Part shown: positions 8,034 to 15,116 of the stretch, piece after piece
How the letters are laid out: the number at the start of each line of letters is the position of its first letter
Position numbering within the stretch: position 1 is the first letter of the stretch
IMG/VR virus record: IMGVR_UViG_3300033141_004862
Coordinates: 1-64,000 of that record
Reading direction: 5' to 3' (one strand)
Source: a virus
DNA length: 64,000 nucleotides
The notes under the pieces: generated by a model
Databases searched by the model: none
What the model was told of the DNA's origin: nothing
The model's input: only the letters and a program-made list of their open reading frames with translations
Program-made: the position numbers and the translations under genes

Positions 8034-8212
8034 GGCACGTACATAGAACTTTCAGGGTCGGCTTCGACTTTGCGAGGTTGGAGTGCCGTATCACCTGCAC
8101 GGAGTGTGGCAGGAGCTTCTATCCCACTAAAACCGGAAGGGGAGTCTATGAAAAGTTCTGGAGAAAGAATGCGGGTGAGGACCTCCGACTCGGACAAGTT
8201 GCCAAAATTTGA
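8030..8212 (+). CDS. Small zinc-ribbon-like protein
   Basis: 60 residues. CRITCTEC near residue 20 provides a CxxC/CxxxxC cluster that could bind one metal; the rest is basic. ATGA overlap upstream. Confidence 0.5.
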   Translation: MRHVHRTFRVGFDFARLECRITCTECGRSFYPTKTGRGVYEKFWRKNAGEDLRLGQVAKI

Positions 8213-8253
8213 GGGGACAAAACGTGGCATCGAGGCGGGAGGAAAAGATTTCA

Positions 8254-8427
8254 ATGAGCAAGCCGAACGAGGAAGTCTTTCAGTGCTGCGGTCGAATCTT
8301 CGAGAAGTCCGGCGCGGTGAGCGACAAACGAGGAGTCGCAAGATGTCCGATCTGCGACTCCCCTCTCATCCTCGTGACGCGACAGGAGATTCAAGACGAG
8401 GACTGGATGCGAGTCCGCGACAGGTAG
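8254..8427 (+). CDS. Small zinc-finger protein
   Basis: 57 residues. Two Cys groups (FQCC and RCPICD) suggest a zinc finger. The ATG at 8254 follows GGGAGGAAAAG; the frame extends back to a TTG at 8209 overlapping the upstream stop. Unknown function. Confidence 0.5.
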   Translation: MSKPNEEVFQCCGRIFEKSGAVSDKRGVARCPICDSPLILVTRQEIQDEDWMRVRDR

Positions 8428-8811
8428 GTGAAGGGCCGCAAAAGAATGGGCACAGGAACGTACCACACAGTGAAGGGAGATAGGGTAGGCGTCATCCTTG
8501 GGATCTCGGACGGCGTAATCTACCTTCTAGGGTACGGAACTTTTGAAGGCTACGAGGTTCCTCCTCCCGGGGAACGAGGCGGCGGACTCCGGGACGTTTT
8601 CCATAGGGAAGGGCGATTAACACCAAAGATTGTCCTCGACAACGGAAAAGTCGTTTGGGGATGCGAGTGCTGGTGGCAGGATGAGACGACAATAAAGGCA
8701 ATGGTAGAGATAGCATTGAGCGAGGGCAAGAACGGGATCGTTGAAGTGGACATTGACGACGTGAGATTCGGAAAGACTCCCGGGAAGCCGTTGAAGGGTT
8801 CGCCTCGGTGA
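8428..8811 (+). CDS. Hypothetical protein
   Basis: 127 residues, beta-rich, with a WGCECWW stretch around residue 77 and a C-terminal DIDDVRFGK. Start GTG 8428 or ATG 8446 (GAAGGG before it). Its last codons lie within the next two-part promoter. Not recognised. Confidence 0.6.
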   Translation: MKGRKRMGTGTYHTVKGDRVGVILGISDGVIYLLGYGTFEGYEVPPPGERGGGLRDVFHREGRLTPKIVLDNGKVVWGCECWWQDETTIKAMVEIALSEGKNGIVEVDIDDVRFGKTPGKPLKGSPR

Positions 8812-8820
8812 CAATCCTTA
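8791..8820 (+). promoter_or_regulatory. Two-part phage promoter
   Basis: TTGAAG (8791-8796), 10 bases, GGTGACAATCCTTA (8807-8820), then an AAAAATTTTAGGCGGG leader. Directly precedes the Pol X gene. Confidence 0.7.
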
Positions 8821-8854
8821 AAAAAAGAAGGAAAAAATTTTAGGCGGGAAGCAG

Positions 8855-9415
8855 ATGAGTAGTCGAAACGGAAGACATCAAGGACTCGAGAGAATCCTCC
8901 GAGCCGCAGCGACCCCGTATGTTGAGCTGGTCCAGGCAAAGCTGGGCGGGATAGCGACGGTCGTGGTGGCAGGAAGTTACAGGCGAAAACGAGAGACAGT
9001 GGGCGACCTCGATTTTGTGGTTGTGCCTACGGAAACGACAATCGAGGGACTGTGGCAGGCGTGCCGAGAAGCGTTCGGCGAGCCTGTGCTCGGCGGAAAG
9101 GTGAAGGAGAGGCCGCGGGCGAATAGAGTGGACGTGGACAGAAAGGGACAATGGATTCTCGACGGGAAGGTGACGTTGGATATCTACGTGGCGGAGTTGG
9201 GGCATTTCGAGCCGATGCTCCTATACCTTACAGGCTCAGCCTCCTACAACAAGATGATGAGATGGACAGCGAGGAGGCAAGGTCTGATACTGAGCCAATA
9301 CGGACTCAGGGACGCCGAGACAAAACAGTTGGTCGGAGAACAGACGGAGGAAGGAATTCATCAAACACTCGGACTCGAATACAAACAGCCCGAGGAAAGG
9401 AACGGATTCGGATGA
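8855..9415 (+). CDS. Minimal family X DNA polymerase / nucleotidyltransferase
   Basis: 186 residues. Palm motif AGSYRRKRETVGDLDFVV gives two metal Asp (D51, D53); the third is D109 in TLDIYV. YLTGSASYNKMMRWTARR and GLILSQYGL match the Pol beta thumb region. The N-terminal 8-kDa lyase/HhH domains of Pol beta or bacterial PolX are absent, as in the very small ASFV-type PolX. Likely gap filling in repair. It sits behind its own two-part promoter, downstream of the WGR and ligase genes. Confidence 0.85.
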   Translation: MSSRNGRHQGLERILRAAATPYVELVQAKLGGIATVVVAGSYRRKRETVGDLDFVVVPTETTIEGLWQACREAFGEPVLGGKVKERPRANRVDVDRKGQWILDGKVTLDIYVAELGHFEPMLLYLTGSASYNKMMRWTARRQGLILSQYGLRDAETKQLVGEQTEEGIHQTLGLEYKQPEERNGFG

Positions 9416-9597
9416 GCGACGAGATCTGCAACTACACTCTTACGGTTCAGTTCAACTTCATCTCCGACAAGAAGATGAACGAAAAACTGAAACGCCAAAT
9501 CTGCGAAGAGGCGCTGACGGCTTTCGACAGGGTGATCCAACAATATAGGTTGGGCGGCGTCGTCTCCGGCTCGATAGTTGAGCGGCAGGAGCTATGA
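9412..9597 (+). CDS. Hypothetical small protein
   Basis: 61 residues, coupled by ATGA to the Pol X gene. A short beta strand followed by one amphipathic helix. Co-transcribed with Pol X, so it could be an accessory factor; not recognised. Confidence 0.55.
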   Translation: MSDEICNYTLTVQFNFISDKKMNEKLKRQICEEALTAFDRVIQQYRLGGVVSGSIVERQEL

Positions 9598-9794
9598 AAC
9601 CTCCCACGACACCCCTTTCGGAAAACGAGGTTCGGATATCACAAGGAACGGGCGATATTCGCTCTCAGCGTCCGATTTTGGGGCGTTTTTGTGCAGACAA
9701 GACCCTAGGTATGAAAAAGCCGCATTTTCGCCTCAGCGAGCCTCTGAGACGTTCTGGGCAGGTGCAGGAGGCGTCGGCTTCGTCCGATGAGTGA
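9594..9794 (+). CDS. Possible small hypothetical protein
   Basis: 66 residues, ATGA overlap with the previous gene, Ser/Arg-rich and of low complexity. A competing frame (9578-9790) covers the same bases, so this may be non-coding. Confidence 0.3.
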   Translation: MKPPTTPLSENEVRISQGTGDIRSQRPILGRFCADKTLGMKKPHFRLSEPLRRSGQVQEASASSDE

Positions 9795-9857
9795 CAAGAA
9801 TCATGCCAAGTCGCGGAAATCGCCCAAAAATTTTTTTCAAAAAATTTTAGAAAACAC

Positions 9858-9886
9858 TTGACAAATAGAAAGAAAATGACTATATT
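9858..9886 (+). promoter_or_regulatory. Strong sigma70 promoter (early promoter 2)
   Basis: TTGACA (9858-9863), exactly 17 bases, TATATT (9881-9886), with an A-tract region upstream. Near-copy of the element at 2285-2313. Drives the sigma-like gene. Confidence 0.9.
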
Positions 9887-9923
9887 ATTAATAGGAAGAA
9901 AAAATCAAATGAAAGGGAGTGTC

Positions 9924-10487
9924 ATGGTAAGTCCAGAGAGGATTCAAGAGATCGTTGAGAAAGTCGCTCGGAAGCAAGTGCGAGACGCGATCAGGCCGCA
10001 GTTCAGGGAAGAGCTGGTGAACGAGGCTTGGTTAGCGATTCTCGAAGCGAAGCAGAAGAAGAATCTCACAGAACGGGACGTATGGGCCATCGCAAGGTGG
10101 AGAATGATCAAGTGGAAGTTGAAGATGAATCAAGCATTGTCAATTCCGTTGGAGTCGGTCTGGTGGTGGTCGAGGCACAGAGGCAGGGCGAACAAGGAGG
10201 AGAACAGAACGAGTATCCCGATGGAGCTGAGGGACGACTTGGTAACCACACAGCAGGGCTGGAAGGACGAGGAGTCGCAGAAAATCTTGGAGATGATACG
10301 GAGAAAAATCGAGCGGAAGCTCGGCAGGGTGTCGAGGCGAGTGATGAGACAGATGCTCGAGGGCGGCAGGTTGAGCGAAGTTTGGCGGGAGTTGGAGAAA
10401 ACCGATATAGGGTATGCAAAGAAACGGGTGTATGTGGACGCAATCAAGCGGATCAGGGAAGCTTGGAAACAAGAGCTGGGGGAATAG
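9924..10487 (+). CDS. Sigma-factor-like transcription protein (candidate phage sigma)
   Basis: 187 residues. The N-terminal third holds REELVNEAWLAILEA, which matches the region 2.1-2.2 pattern of sigma70-family/ECF factors, followed by AIARWRMIKWK and IPLES (region 2.3-2.4-like). The C-terminal part has a helix-turn-helix-like segment (about residues 130-180). This two-block layout fits an ECF-type sigma. The start at 9924 follows AAAGGGAG; 9909 is an alternative, and the TTG at 9858 is the promoter's -35. Placed right behind a host promoter, it is the best candidate to read the phage's two-part promoters. A profile search is needed to confirm. Confidence 0.6.
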   Translation: MVSPERIQEIVEKVARKQVRDAIRPQFREELVNEAWLAILEAKQKKNLTERDVWAIARWRMIKWKLKMNQALSIPLESVWWWSRHRGRANKEENRTSIPMELRDDLVTTQQGWKDEESQKILEMIRRKIERKLGRVSRRVMRQMLEGGRLSEVWRELEKTDIGYAKKRVYVDAIKRIREAWKQELGE

Positions 10488-10501
10488 GAAGGGGCGTCGT
10501 C

Positions 10502-10648
10502 GTGGAGGTTGAGTTGAGTATCAAGGACGACAAAGAGCTAAGAAATGTCATCAAGGATATGATTCGGGCCGGGCGCACGATGCGAGCGGTGGGAGAGACG
10601 CACTTCGCGCCACCCATACGCTCCAAAGGAGAGATATACTACCTTTGA
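10502..10648 (+). CDS. Small hypothetical protein (GTG start)
   Basis: 48 residues; GAAGGGG seven bases before the GTG. Short helix-rich peptide in the sigma operon. Not recognised. Confidence 0.45.
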   Translation: MEVELSIKDDKELRNVIKDMIRAGRTMRAVGETHFAPPIRSKGEIYYL

Positions 10649-10666
10649 GAAAGGAGGGGAAAAGCC

Positions 10667-10999
10667 ATGATCAACCTCGATGATCGATTCTCTGCTCTGA
10701 ACAAAGATGTGGGCGCAAATCTCAACGAGTGCAGGCAAATCTTCGCCCGGAGGCGCGGCCAGATGGGCCTTTTGCTCCTCTTTGCTACAGGCATTATCGC
10801 TGCGATCATATTTTGGAGGCCATCTATCTTCATGAAGGCATATGTCCTCGTCTGTGGTGCAGGGTACCTATTTGCTCTTGTTTCCAACGTCGTTTCGATG
10901 CTACGAATTCGGAATTGTCTTCGCCACGCCCGGACAGGACTTGACCAGATGGAAGCGATACTCCTTGGCATGGAAGATGGGGATGAGCAAAGCCGCTGA
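10667..10999 (+). CDS. Small membrane protein, two TM helices
   Basis: 110 residues. Two hydrophobic segments (about 33-51 and 57-76) separated by a short loop, with a soluble, mixed-charge C-terminus. Strong AAAGGAGGGG ribosome site. Could be a membrane takeover or superinfection factor; unknown. Confidence 0.6.
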   Translation: MINLDDRFSALNKDVGANLNECRQIFARRRGQMGLLLLFATGIIAAIIFWRPSIFMKAYVLVCGAGYLFALVSNVVSMLRIRNCLRHARTGLDQMEAILLGMEDGDEQSR

Positions 11000-11177
11000 G
11001 AAACTTCGAGAGGAAATTCAGGACCTCGAGGAAAGATGCAACAGAGCCCACACACGTCTGGTCTTTGCGTCGGCGGGCTTGCCGCGGAAACAAGCCTACA
11101 GAGAGTATGCAAGGCTTTCACGTATGCTTGAAAACAGAAGGCGAAAGCTCGAGGCGTTGACGAAGAAGGAGGCATGA
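10983..11177 (+). CDS. Small coiled-coil protein
   Basis: 64 residues, basic and helical throughout. Start 10983 or 10977 (GGAAG nearby), overlapping the upstream gene. Not recognised. Confidence 0.5.
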   Translation: MSKAAEKLREEIQDLEERCNRAHTRLVFASAGLPRKQAYREYARLSRMLENRRRKLEALTKKEA

Positions 11178-11178
11178 C

Positions 11179-11358
11179 ATGGGACATCTAGTCATTGCCT
11201 TTGTTTTGGGTGTCTTTGTCGGGGCGTTTTTAGGGGGCGTGGGAATGGCCCTCGCAGCAGCCGCGAAGATTTCGGACCTGAGGATTTTGATAGACACTCT
11301 CCGAGAGAGCGACCGTCAGCTCACTGCTCTTCTCGGCGACTTCAAGAAGGAGATTTAG
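11179..11358 (+). CDS. Small single-TM protein
   Basis: 59 residues: a Gly-rich transmembrane helix (about 4-28) then SDLRILIDTLRES and a short coil. The layout (Gly-rich helix, KISD, coil) repeats in the gene at 17580-17792. GAAGGAGG ribosome site. Function unknown. Confidence 0.6.
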   Translation: MGHLVIAFVLGVFVGAFLGGVGMALAAAAKISDLRILIDTLRESDRQLTALLGDFKKEI

Positions 11359-11359
11359 G

Positions 11360-11590
11360 ATGACGAGGCTGTTCTTGGAGAACGGAATTCCGGCAGGATT
11401 GTTGGACGTGTGCGAGTGGCTAAAGGGGATGTATCCCGAAGACATTTTCAGCGAGTCGGAGACAGCGAGGGCGGCGAAGGAGCGGTGCTTAGCTCTTGGG
11501 TCGTATGAATGTATCGTCCTCATGAGGGAGCTGGCAAAGGCCCTGCTAGCGAGGGTCGTCCCCAATGAGGGCGGAAAACGGAGGGAATAA
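11360..11590 (+). CDS. Hypothetical helical protein
   Basis: 76 residues, start one base after the upstream stop with AAGGAG before it, stop overlapping the next start. Not recognised. Confidence 0.55.
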   Translation: MTRLFLENGIPAGLLDVCEWLKGMYPEDIFSESETARAAKERCLALGSYECIVLMRELAKALLARVVPNEGGKRRE

Positions 11591-12465
11591 TGGCAAAGAG
11601 ATACAGCTACAAAACCGATAAGCATGGCGGCGTCGGTTGCGTCTACGACGCAAAAGCATCGAAGCAATCCCCCGTTGCCTTTACCGATGAAGTCAGACGC
11701 CCGGGGTTTGCTCGACACATCGCCCGGGTTTTGAACCTAAATGAGGCGGTGTGGTCAAGAGTGGAAGCAACAAGGAGGAAGGACGTGGGGTATAAAGGAC
11801 AAATTTTCGACCCCCGGATGCCACACGGCGTCACGCAGATGAGTCTGGCGTTTGTCAGACAAAACCTCGAAGTCATTGCTCCGGTGAGTATGATTCAGTT
11901 TCGTCGGATGGAGGAAGAGGGAGCAAGGACGTACATCTATGGGCGTTATGGGTGTCTTGTGACAGATGGGTTTGAAGTGGGTTACGGCGGAGAAGGGCCG
12001 AGAGGACTTCAGGACATTCTCCACGAGGTCGGGTTTTGTTGGGACCCGCGCCGTGATATTGTTGATGTCGGGCGGTTCATTGAGTGGACGAAGTCTAGTT
12101 GTCACCGCGGAACCATTGAAGAGCTGAGCGGGGTGATATGTAAAGAATGTGGAGCGGAAATTCGTTTTGGGTTTGGGAAAGAAGTGGAAGACAGAATGAG
12201 AAGGTTGGGGGTGTGTGTTAGTTGCGAGTTCTGGTTGGGTTGGGTAGAGAGGCGTGACGATTCGAGGGTCGCTCGTGTTAACCATGTGCATTATTTCGTC
12301 GAGGACGAATTCGATACCTGCGGGGTTCGTGGGTTTGACGGACGGAGGTTCGTCATTGAATGGAACGACGGACGACGTGCGACGACTACGAATCTGTGGT
12401 GTCAGGGAGACATTCCCGAGTATTTTTGGGATAGACTCCCTGACAATGCCAAATTTGTCAAATGA
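11590..12465 (+). CDS. Hypothetical protein with zinc finger
   Basis: 291 residues. Residues about 187-215 contain CKEC ... CVSC, a four-Cys zinc ribbon; the remainder is a beta-rich domain with many aromatic residues. Largest gene of the early block without a recognisable family. From about 11980 its codons are more AT-rich than its neighbours. Confidence 0.65.
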   Translation: MAKRYSYKTDKHGGVGCVYDAKASKQSPVAFTDEVRRPGFARHIARVLNLNEAVWSRVEATRRKDVGYKGQIFDPRMPHGVTQMSLAFVRQNLEVIAPVSMIQFRRMEEEGARTYIYGRYGCLVTDGFEVGYGGEGPRGLQDILHEVGFCWDPRRDIVDVGRFIEWTKSSCHRGTIEELSGVICKECGAEIRFGFGKEVEDRMRRLGVCVSCEFWLGWVERRDDSRVARVNHVHYFVEDEFDTCGVRGFDGRRFVIEWNDGRRATTTNLWCQGDIPEYFWDRLPDNAKFVK

Positions 12466-12476
12466 AAGGAGGCGAG

Positions 12477-12803
12477 GTGAAGGAACAAAATGCTCGGTCA
12501 GGGAGGCCCGACGTGGAGTCGACACGAGACAAGATTTCCCGGATGAAGAACACCGCTCGTCAATGCAGTCTGTTAGCAAGCGAAGCGCAAGAACTTTTCG
12601 AAGAGCTACACGACCTTCTTTTCTCGGGATTCGCCGAACCGACGGCACGTATCGGAGGCGAAGTGTCATCCGTTGTCCGGAAAGGAGAGACCGCAGGGTC
12701 TGTCTTTTCTGACCTGGAGGAGAGCATCAACGCCATATACTCCTCCCTGCTTCCGCTTGTGGGGAGATTGCGAGGCTGTCTTCGATTTGTTCGTGGCGAG
12801 TAG
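12477..12803 (+). CDS. Hypothetical helical protein (GTG start)
   Basis: 108 residues, helical. GTG 12477 chosen because AAAGGAGG lies between it and the in-frame ATG at 12462. Not recognised. Confidence 0.55.
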   Translation: MKEQNARSGRPDVESTRDKISRMKNTARQCSLLASEAQELFEELHDLLFSGFAEPTARIGGEVSSVVRKGETAGSVFSDLEESINAIYSSLLPLVGRLRGCLRFVRGE

Positions 12804-13057
12804 ATGTGCGAAGAAGGATCGACTCAGAAAGTTATCATCGACGGAAAGGAAGTCGAAGTCGACAAGTGCCTTGCACCCTCATTCAGACATTGAATGATTT
12901 CGGCGTGCGAACTATCGCATCTTGTTGTGGGCACGGGAAGACAAAGCATTCGTACATAAGGATTGATCCACGGAATGTTGGGATCTTGCCGCTTGATGAC
13001 GCATTCACTGTTCACCTGAGGGTGAGGTATAGAGATGACGAGAGGAGGGTAAAATGA
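12804..13057 (+). pseudogene. Frameshifted small SCCGHG-motif protein
   Basis: Two overlapping frames make one protein. Frame 1 from ATG 12804 reads KVIIDGKEVEVDKCLAP and then stops at 12893. Frame 2 picks up at about 12878 with LIQTLNDFGVRTIASCCGHG and runs to 13057. Joined by a -1 shift at the CCC of 12876-12878 they match, from memory, a family of small phage proteins with a VDxCIAPxIxxLN...SCCGHG signature. Either one C is missing in the assembly, the gene is broken, or a real -1 frameshift occurs. Function of the family unknown; the Cys/His residues could bind metal. Confidence 0.65.
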
Positions 13058-13200
13058 TTAACTTAGTATGTCTCGGATGCCTCTGGTGGAAATTCGACTG
13101 TGAAGGCGAATCGCTTGAAGATGAATACTGGGCAGATTGCCCTTCGCTCCGAGCTGCAGAAGAAGAGCCGTACCCGGTTGAACCCTGGGAGTGCGTCTGA
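13054..13200 (+). CDS. Small Cys-rich protein
   Basis: 48 residues with CLGC, then single Cys at about 16 and 29, and a C-terminal Cys: a possible zinc-binding miniprotein. ATGA overlap upstream with AGAGGAGGG. Stop overlaps the next start (TGATG). Confidence 0.5.
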   Translation: MINLVCLGCLWWKFDCEGESLEDEYWADCPSLRAAEEEPYPVEPWECV

Positions 13201-13544
13201 TGAAAAATCCAAAAGTTGAATTGATTCGTATCGATGGTGGGGGATATCACTGGGAGGCGAAAGACGACGTAGGCGGACTCGTCCAGAGCGAAACCTACAA
13301 AACGGAAGAGGCCGCATGGAAGGCATTGTTCGCAAATAGAGTCAAATGGAAGCTGCGAGGCGGCGAGCTTGGGTGTTTCCACAAGCGCACTATCTCTCTT
13401 ATGGTCTTTGGGGTCAACGGAGAGGGACGCACGGGGACATTTTGCGTAGAGTGTGGCAAAGAGATAATCGATAACCCGAAGGAGGAACAACGAGAGAAAA
13501 AGTCATCTAAGCAAGCTATGAAGGAGGGAGAGGATGTCGAATGA
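13200..13544 (+). CDS. Hypothetical protein with Cys motif
   Basis: 114 residues. N-terminal beta-sheet segment, then FCVECGK (CxxC) near residue 80 and a Lys/Glu-rich tail. Start at 13200 (TGATG coupling) rather than GTG 13191. Not recognised. Confidence 0.55.
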   Translation: MKNPKVELIRIDGGGYHWEAKDDVGGLVQSETYKTEEAAWKALFANRVKWKLRGGELGCFHKRTISLMVFGVNGEGRTGTFCVECGKEIIDNPKEEQREKKSSKQAMKEGEDVE

Positions 13545-13734
13545 TTTGAAAACGTGCAAGGATGCTTTTGCCAAAAGGATGTTCGGAATGACAGCTTCCG
13601 AGGCGAAGGCGCAAAGGGTTTGCATTTCATGCAAGAAGCCAGTTGACGAAAAAATCATGAAGCCAATCGAAGTAGCTGAGTATCGCATATCAGCTCTTTG
13701 TCCTTCGTGTTTCGAAGACTTTTGTGGAGTTTAG
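13534..13734 (+). CDS. Small zinc-finger protein
   Basis: 66 residues. CISCKK and CPSCFEDFC give a four-Cys zinc site. GAAGGAGGGAGAGG ribosome site within the upstream gene's end. Its last 28 bases form the first copy of a 31-bp tandem repeat. Confidence 0.6.
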   Translation: MSNDLKTCKDAFAKRMFGMTASEAKAQRVCISCKKPVDEKIMKPIEVAEYRISALCPSCFEDFCGV

Positions 13735-13799
13735 GAGGTGTTTCGAAGACTTTTGTGGAGTTTAGGAGGTGTTTCGAAGACTTTTGTGGAGTTTAGGAG
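13707..13799 (+). repeat. Three perfect tandem copies of a 31-bp unit
   Basis: Units at 13707-13737, 13738-13768 and 13769-13799 are identical, beginning GTGTTTCGAAG and ending TTTAGGAG. The unit contains the last codons, stop and an AGGAG ribosome site of the upstream zinc-finger gene, so the repeat multiplied a gene end plus a translation start signal. Confidence 0.95.
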
Positions 13800-14015
13800 T
13801 GAGAAGATGACGGAAAGGAGTAAGAAGACGCTTCCAAGACACATGACAGTTGAACAATGAAACGGGTGGGTGGAGAAGAACAAATGTCGACTCTACGATG
13901 ATCGGAAGCATAGCGTTTAATCAGAGGAGAGGAGTGACACCTTAGTCGGAACGGCAGTCGTTCGCTGCGAAGAATTCGATGAGAAAGATCGAGCATCAAC
14001 GATGGGAGGAATGAG
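13800..14015. other. Gap with only tiny ORFs
   Basis: Two very short overlapping ORFs (13807-13860, 17 residues; 13858-13902, 14 residues) follow the tandem repeat. Neither is convincing. The rest shows no gene or obvious hairpin and may be a decayed gene. A GGGAGG at its end serves the next gene. Confidence 0.4.
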
Positions 14016-14249
14016 ATGAGCCTAAAGTTGAGGAAACATAGGGACAAATATGTCCAGTTGTATGGCATCGAGAAGGAGGGACAAATAGTTTGCCAAATTC
14101 AAGAACTCCCTAATTTTATAGTCATCTATCCGTTTCATGATAGTAAGACTGCGGTGTACGTAATAAATGAATCAGGGAACGGGCCGACCAAAGGGGGGTT
14201 GGATCCAGCGAACCCTCCACGGGGCGGTTCTGGAGTTCCAAAAACGTAG
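14016..14249 (+). CDS. Hypothetical protein at start of AT-richer block
   Basis: 77 residues, beta-rich N-terminus, Gly/Pro-rich end. GGGAGG before the ATG. Codon use changes here to more AT-rich than the genes before it. Not recognised; the C-terminal 25 residues may run past an original stop. Confidence 0.45.
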   Translation: MSLKLRKHRDKYVQLYGIEKEGQIVCQIQELPNFIVIYPFHDSKTAVYVINESGNGPTKGGLDPANPPRGGSGVPKT

Positions 14250-14286
14250 GGAGGCTTGCAAAACCCGGCAGGATTGTTTGGCAACG

Positions 14287-14691
14287 ATGAATAAGGTACA
14301 TTTTTCAAGCCAGCGATTAGATTGGAAAACGCCAAAGGCAGTATTCCAGGTACTTGATGCCGAGTTCCATTTTAACTTCGACCCCTGCCCACCTAGTCCT
14401 TTCTTCGACGGATTGTCAATTGAATGGGGAGAAAGCAATTTCGTAAATCCTCCATATGGGCGGGAGTTGCCTAAATGGATTAAGAAAGGCTATGAGGAAA
14501 ACCAGAAGGGGAAAACTGTTGTCTTTTTAATTCCAAGCCGGACCGATACAAGATGGTGGCACGACTACGTAATGAAAGCTGATGAGATAAGGTTTATAAA
14601 GGGACGCTTAAAATTTGACGACGGGAAAGGTTCCGCACCTTTTCCAAGCTGCATAGTTATTTTCTATGGGGGCAGCAAAAGAACCAAATGA
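14287..14691 (+). CDS. DNA N6-adenine methyltransferase (phage Dam type)
   Basis: 134 residues. Starts KVHFSSQRLDWKTP as in phage Dam-like methylases (PF05869), with FDPCP at 31-35 and the catalytic NPPYG at 54-58. Transfers methyl from SAM to adenine N6, probably protecting phage DNA. The in-frame extension from 14167 lacks family similarity, so 14287 is preferred, though its ribosome site is weak. AT-richer than neighbours. Confidence 0.85.
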   Translation: MNKVHFSSQRLDWKTPKAVFQVLDAEFHFNFDPCPPSPFFDGLSIEWGESNFVNPPYGRELPKWIKKGYEENQKGKTVVFLIPSRTDTRWWHDYVMKADEIRFIKGRLKFDDGKGSAPFPSCIVIFYGGSKRTK

Positions 14692-14702
14692 AAGGAGGAA
14701 GC

Positions 14703-15116
14703 ATGAGGGAAATCAAATACAAGGGCGTCACGGCCTATATAACCGAGGCCGATTGGCGCAATCTCTTGCGTCGACTTGATCCAGCGAGAGCCAAAAAGAT
14801 TAAGGGCCGCTTTGTAATCTCTGTCCCTTCCAGCTTATGCAAGCGATTCCATCGTCCCATTGGTAGATACGAAGCATCGTGTACCAAGTGTCCTCTAAGA
14901 GTATTTGAAGCCATGGGCGAGGTTGGGTGCGATAGATTAGAGCATGGTCTCATTCCAGAAAAAATCTTTATAGCAACTACAACGGAGGTATTTTGGGCGA
15001 TTGAAGATGATAAAGAAGCCCGTTACCAGCTTGCTAAGCTCAGAGATATTATAAAAACACTACCAAGGATAGAGCGAGGTGGCGAGGACACACATCGAGA
15101 GAGGGAGGAAGCATGA
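14703..15116 (+). CDS. Hypothetical Cys-containing protein, tandem paralogue A
   Basis: 137 residues. Shares with the next gene the start REIKYKGVTAYITEADWRN, a SLCK...C..CP(L) Cys cluster (possible zinc or iron-sulfur site), and a C-terminal DKEARYQLAKL. AAAGGAGG before ATG 14703, so the in-frame 14688 start is rejected. Function unknown. Confidence 0.65.
   Translation: MREIKYKGVTAYITEADWRNLLRRLDPARAKKIKGRFVISVPSSLCKRFHRPIGRYEASCTKCPLRVFEAMGEVGCDRLEHGLIPEKIFIATTTEVFWAIEDDKEARYQLAKLRDIIKTLPRIERGGEDTHREREEA

Noticed and set aside
8070-8483. 137-residue ORF overlapping the zinc-finger genes
   Set aside because: Out of frame with two Cys-motif genes that have coupling and ribosome sites; Arg/Ser-rich shadow.
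9858-9923. TTG start at 9858 giving a 209-residue sigma-like protein
   Set aside because: This TTG is the -35 box of early promoter 2; a start inside the promoter is impossible for that transcript, and AAAGGGAG points to ATG 9924.
12254-12712. 152-residue plus-strand ORF
   Set aside because: Shadow frame across two better supported genes.
14167-14286. N-terminal extension of the Dam methylase
   Set aside because: No similarity to the family, which starts at the KVHFSS stretch; translation of the upstream gene's other frame.
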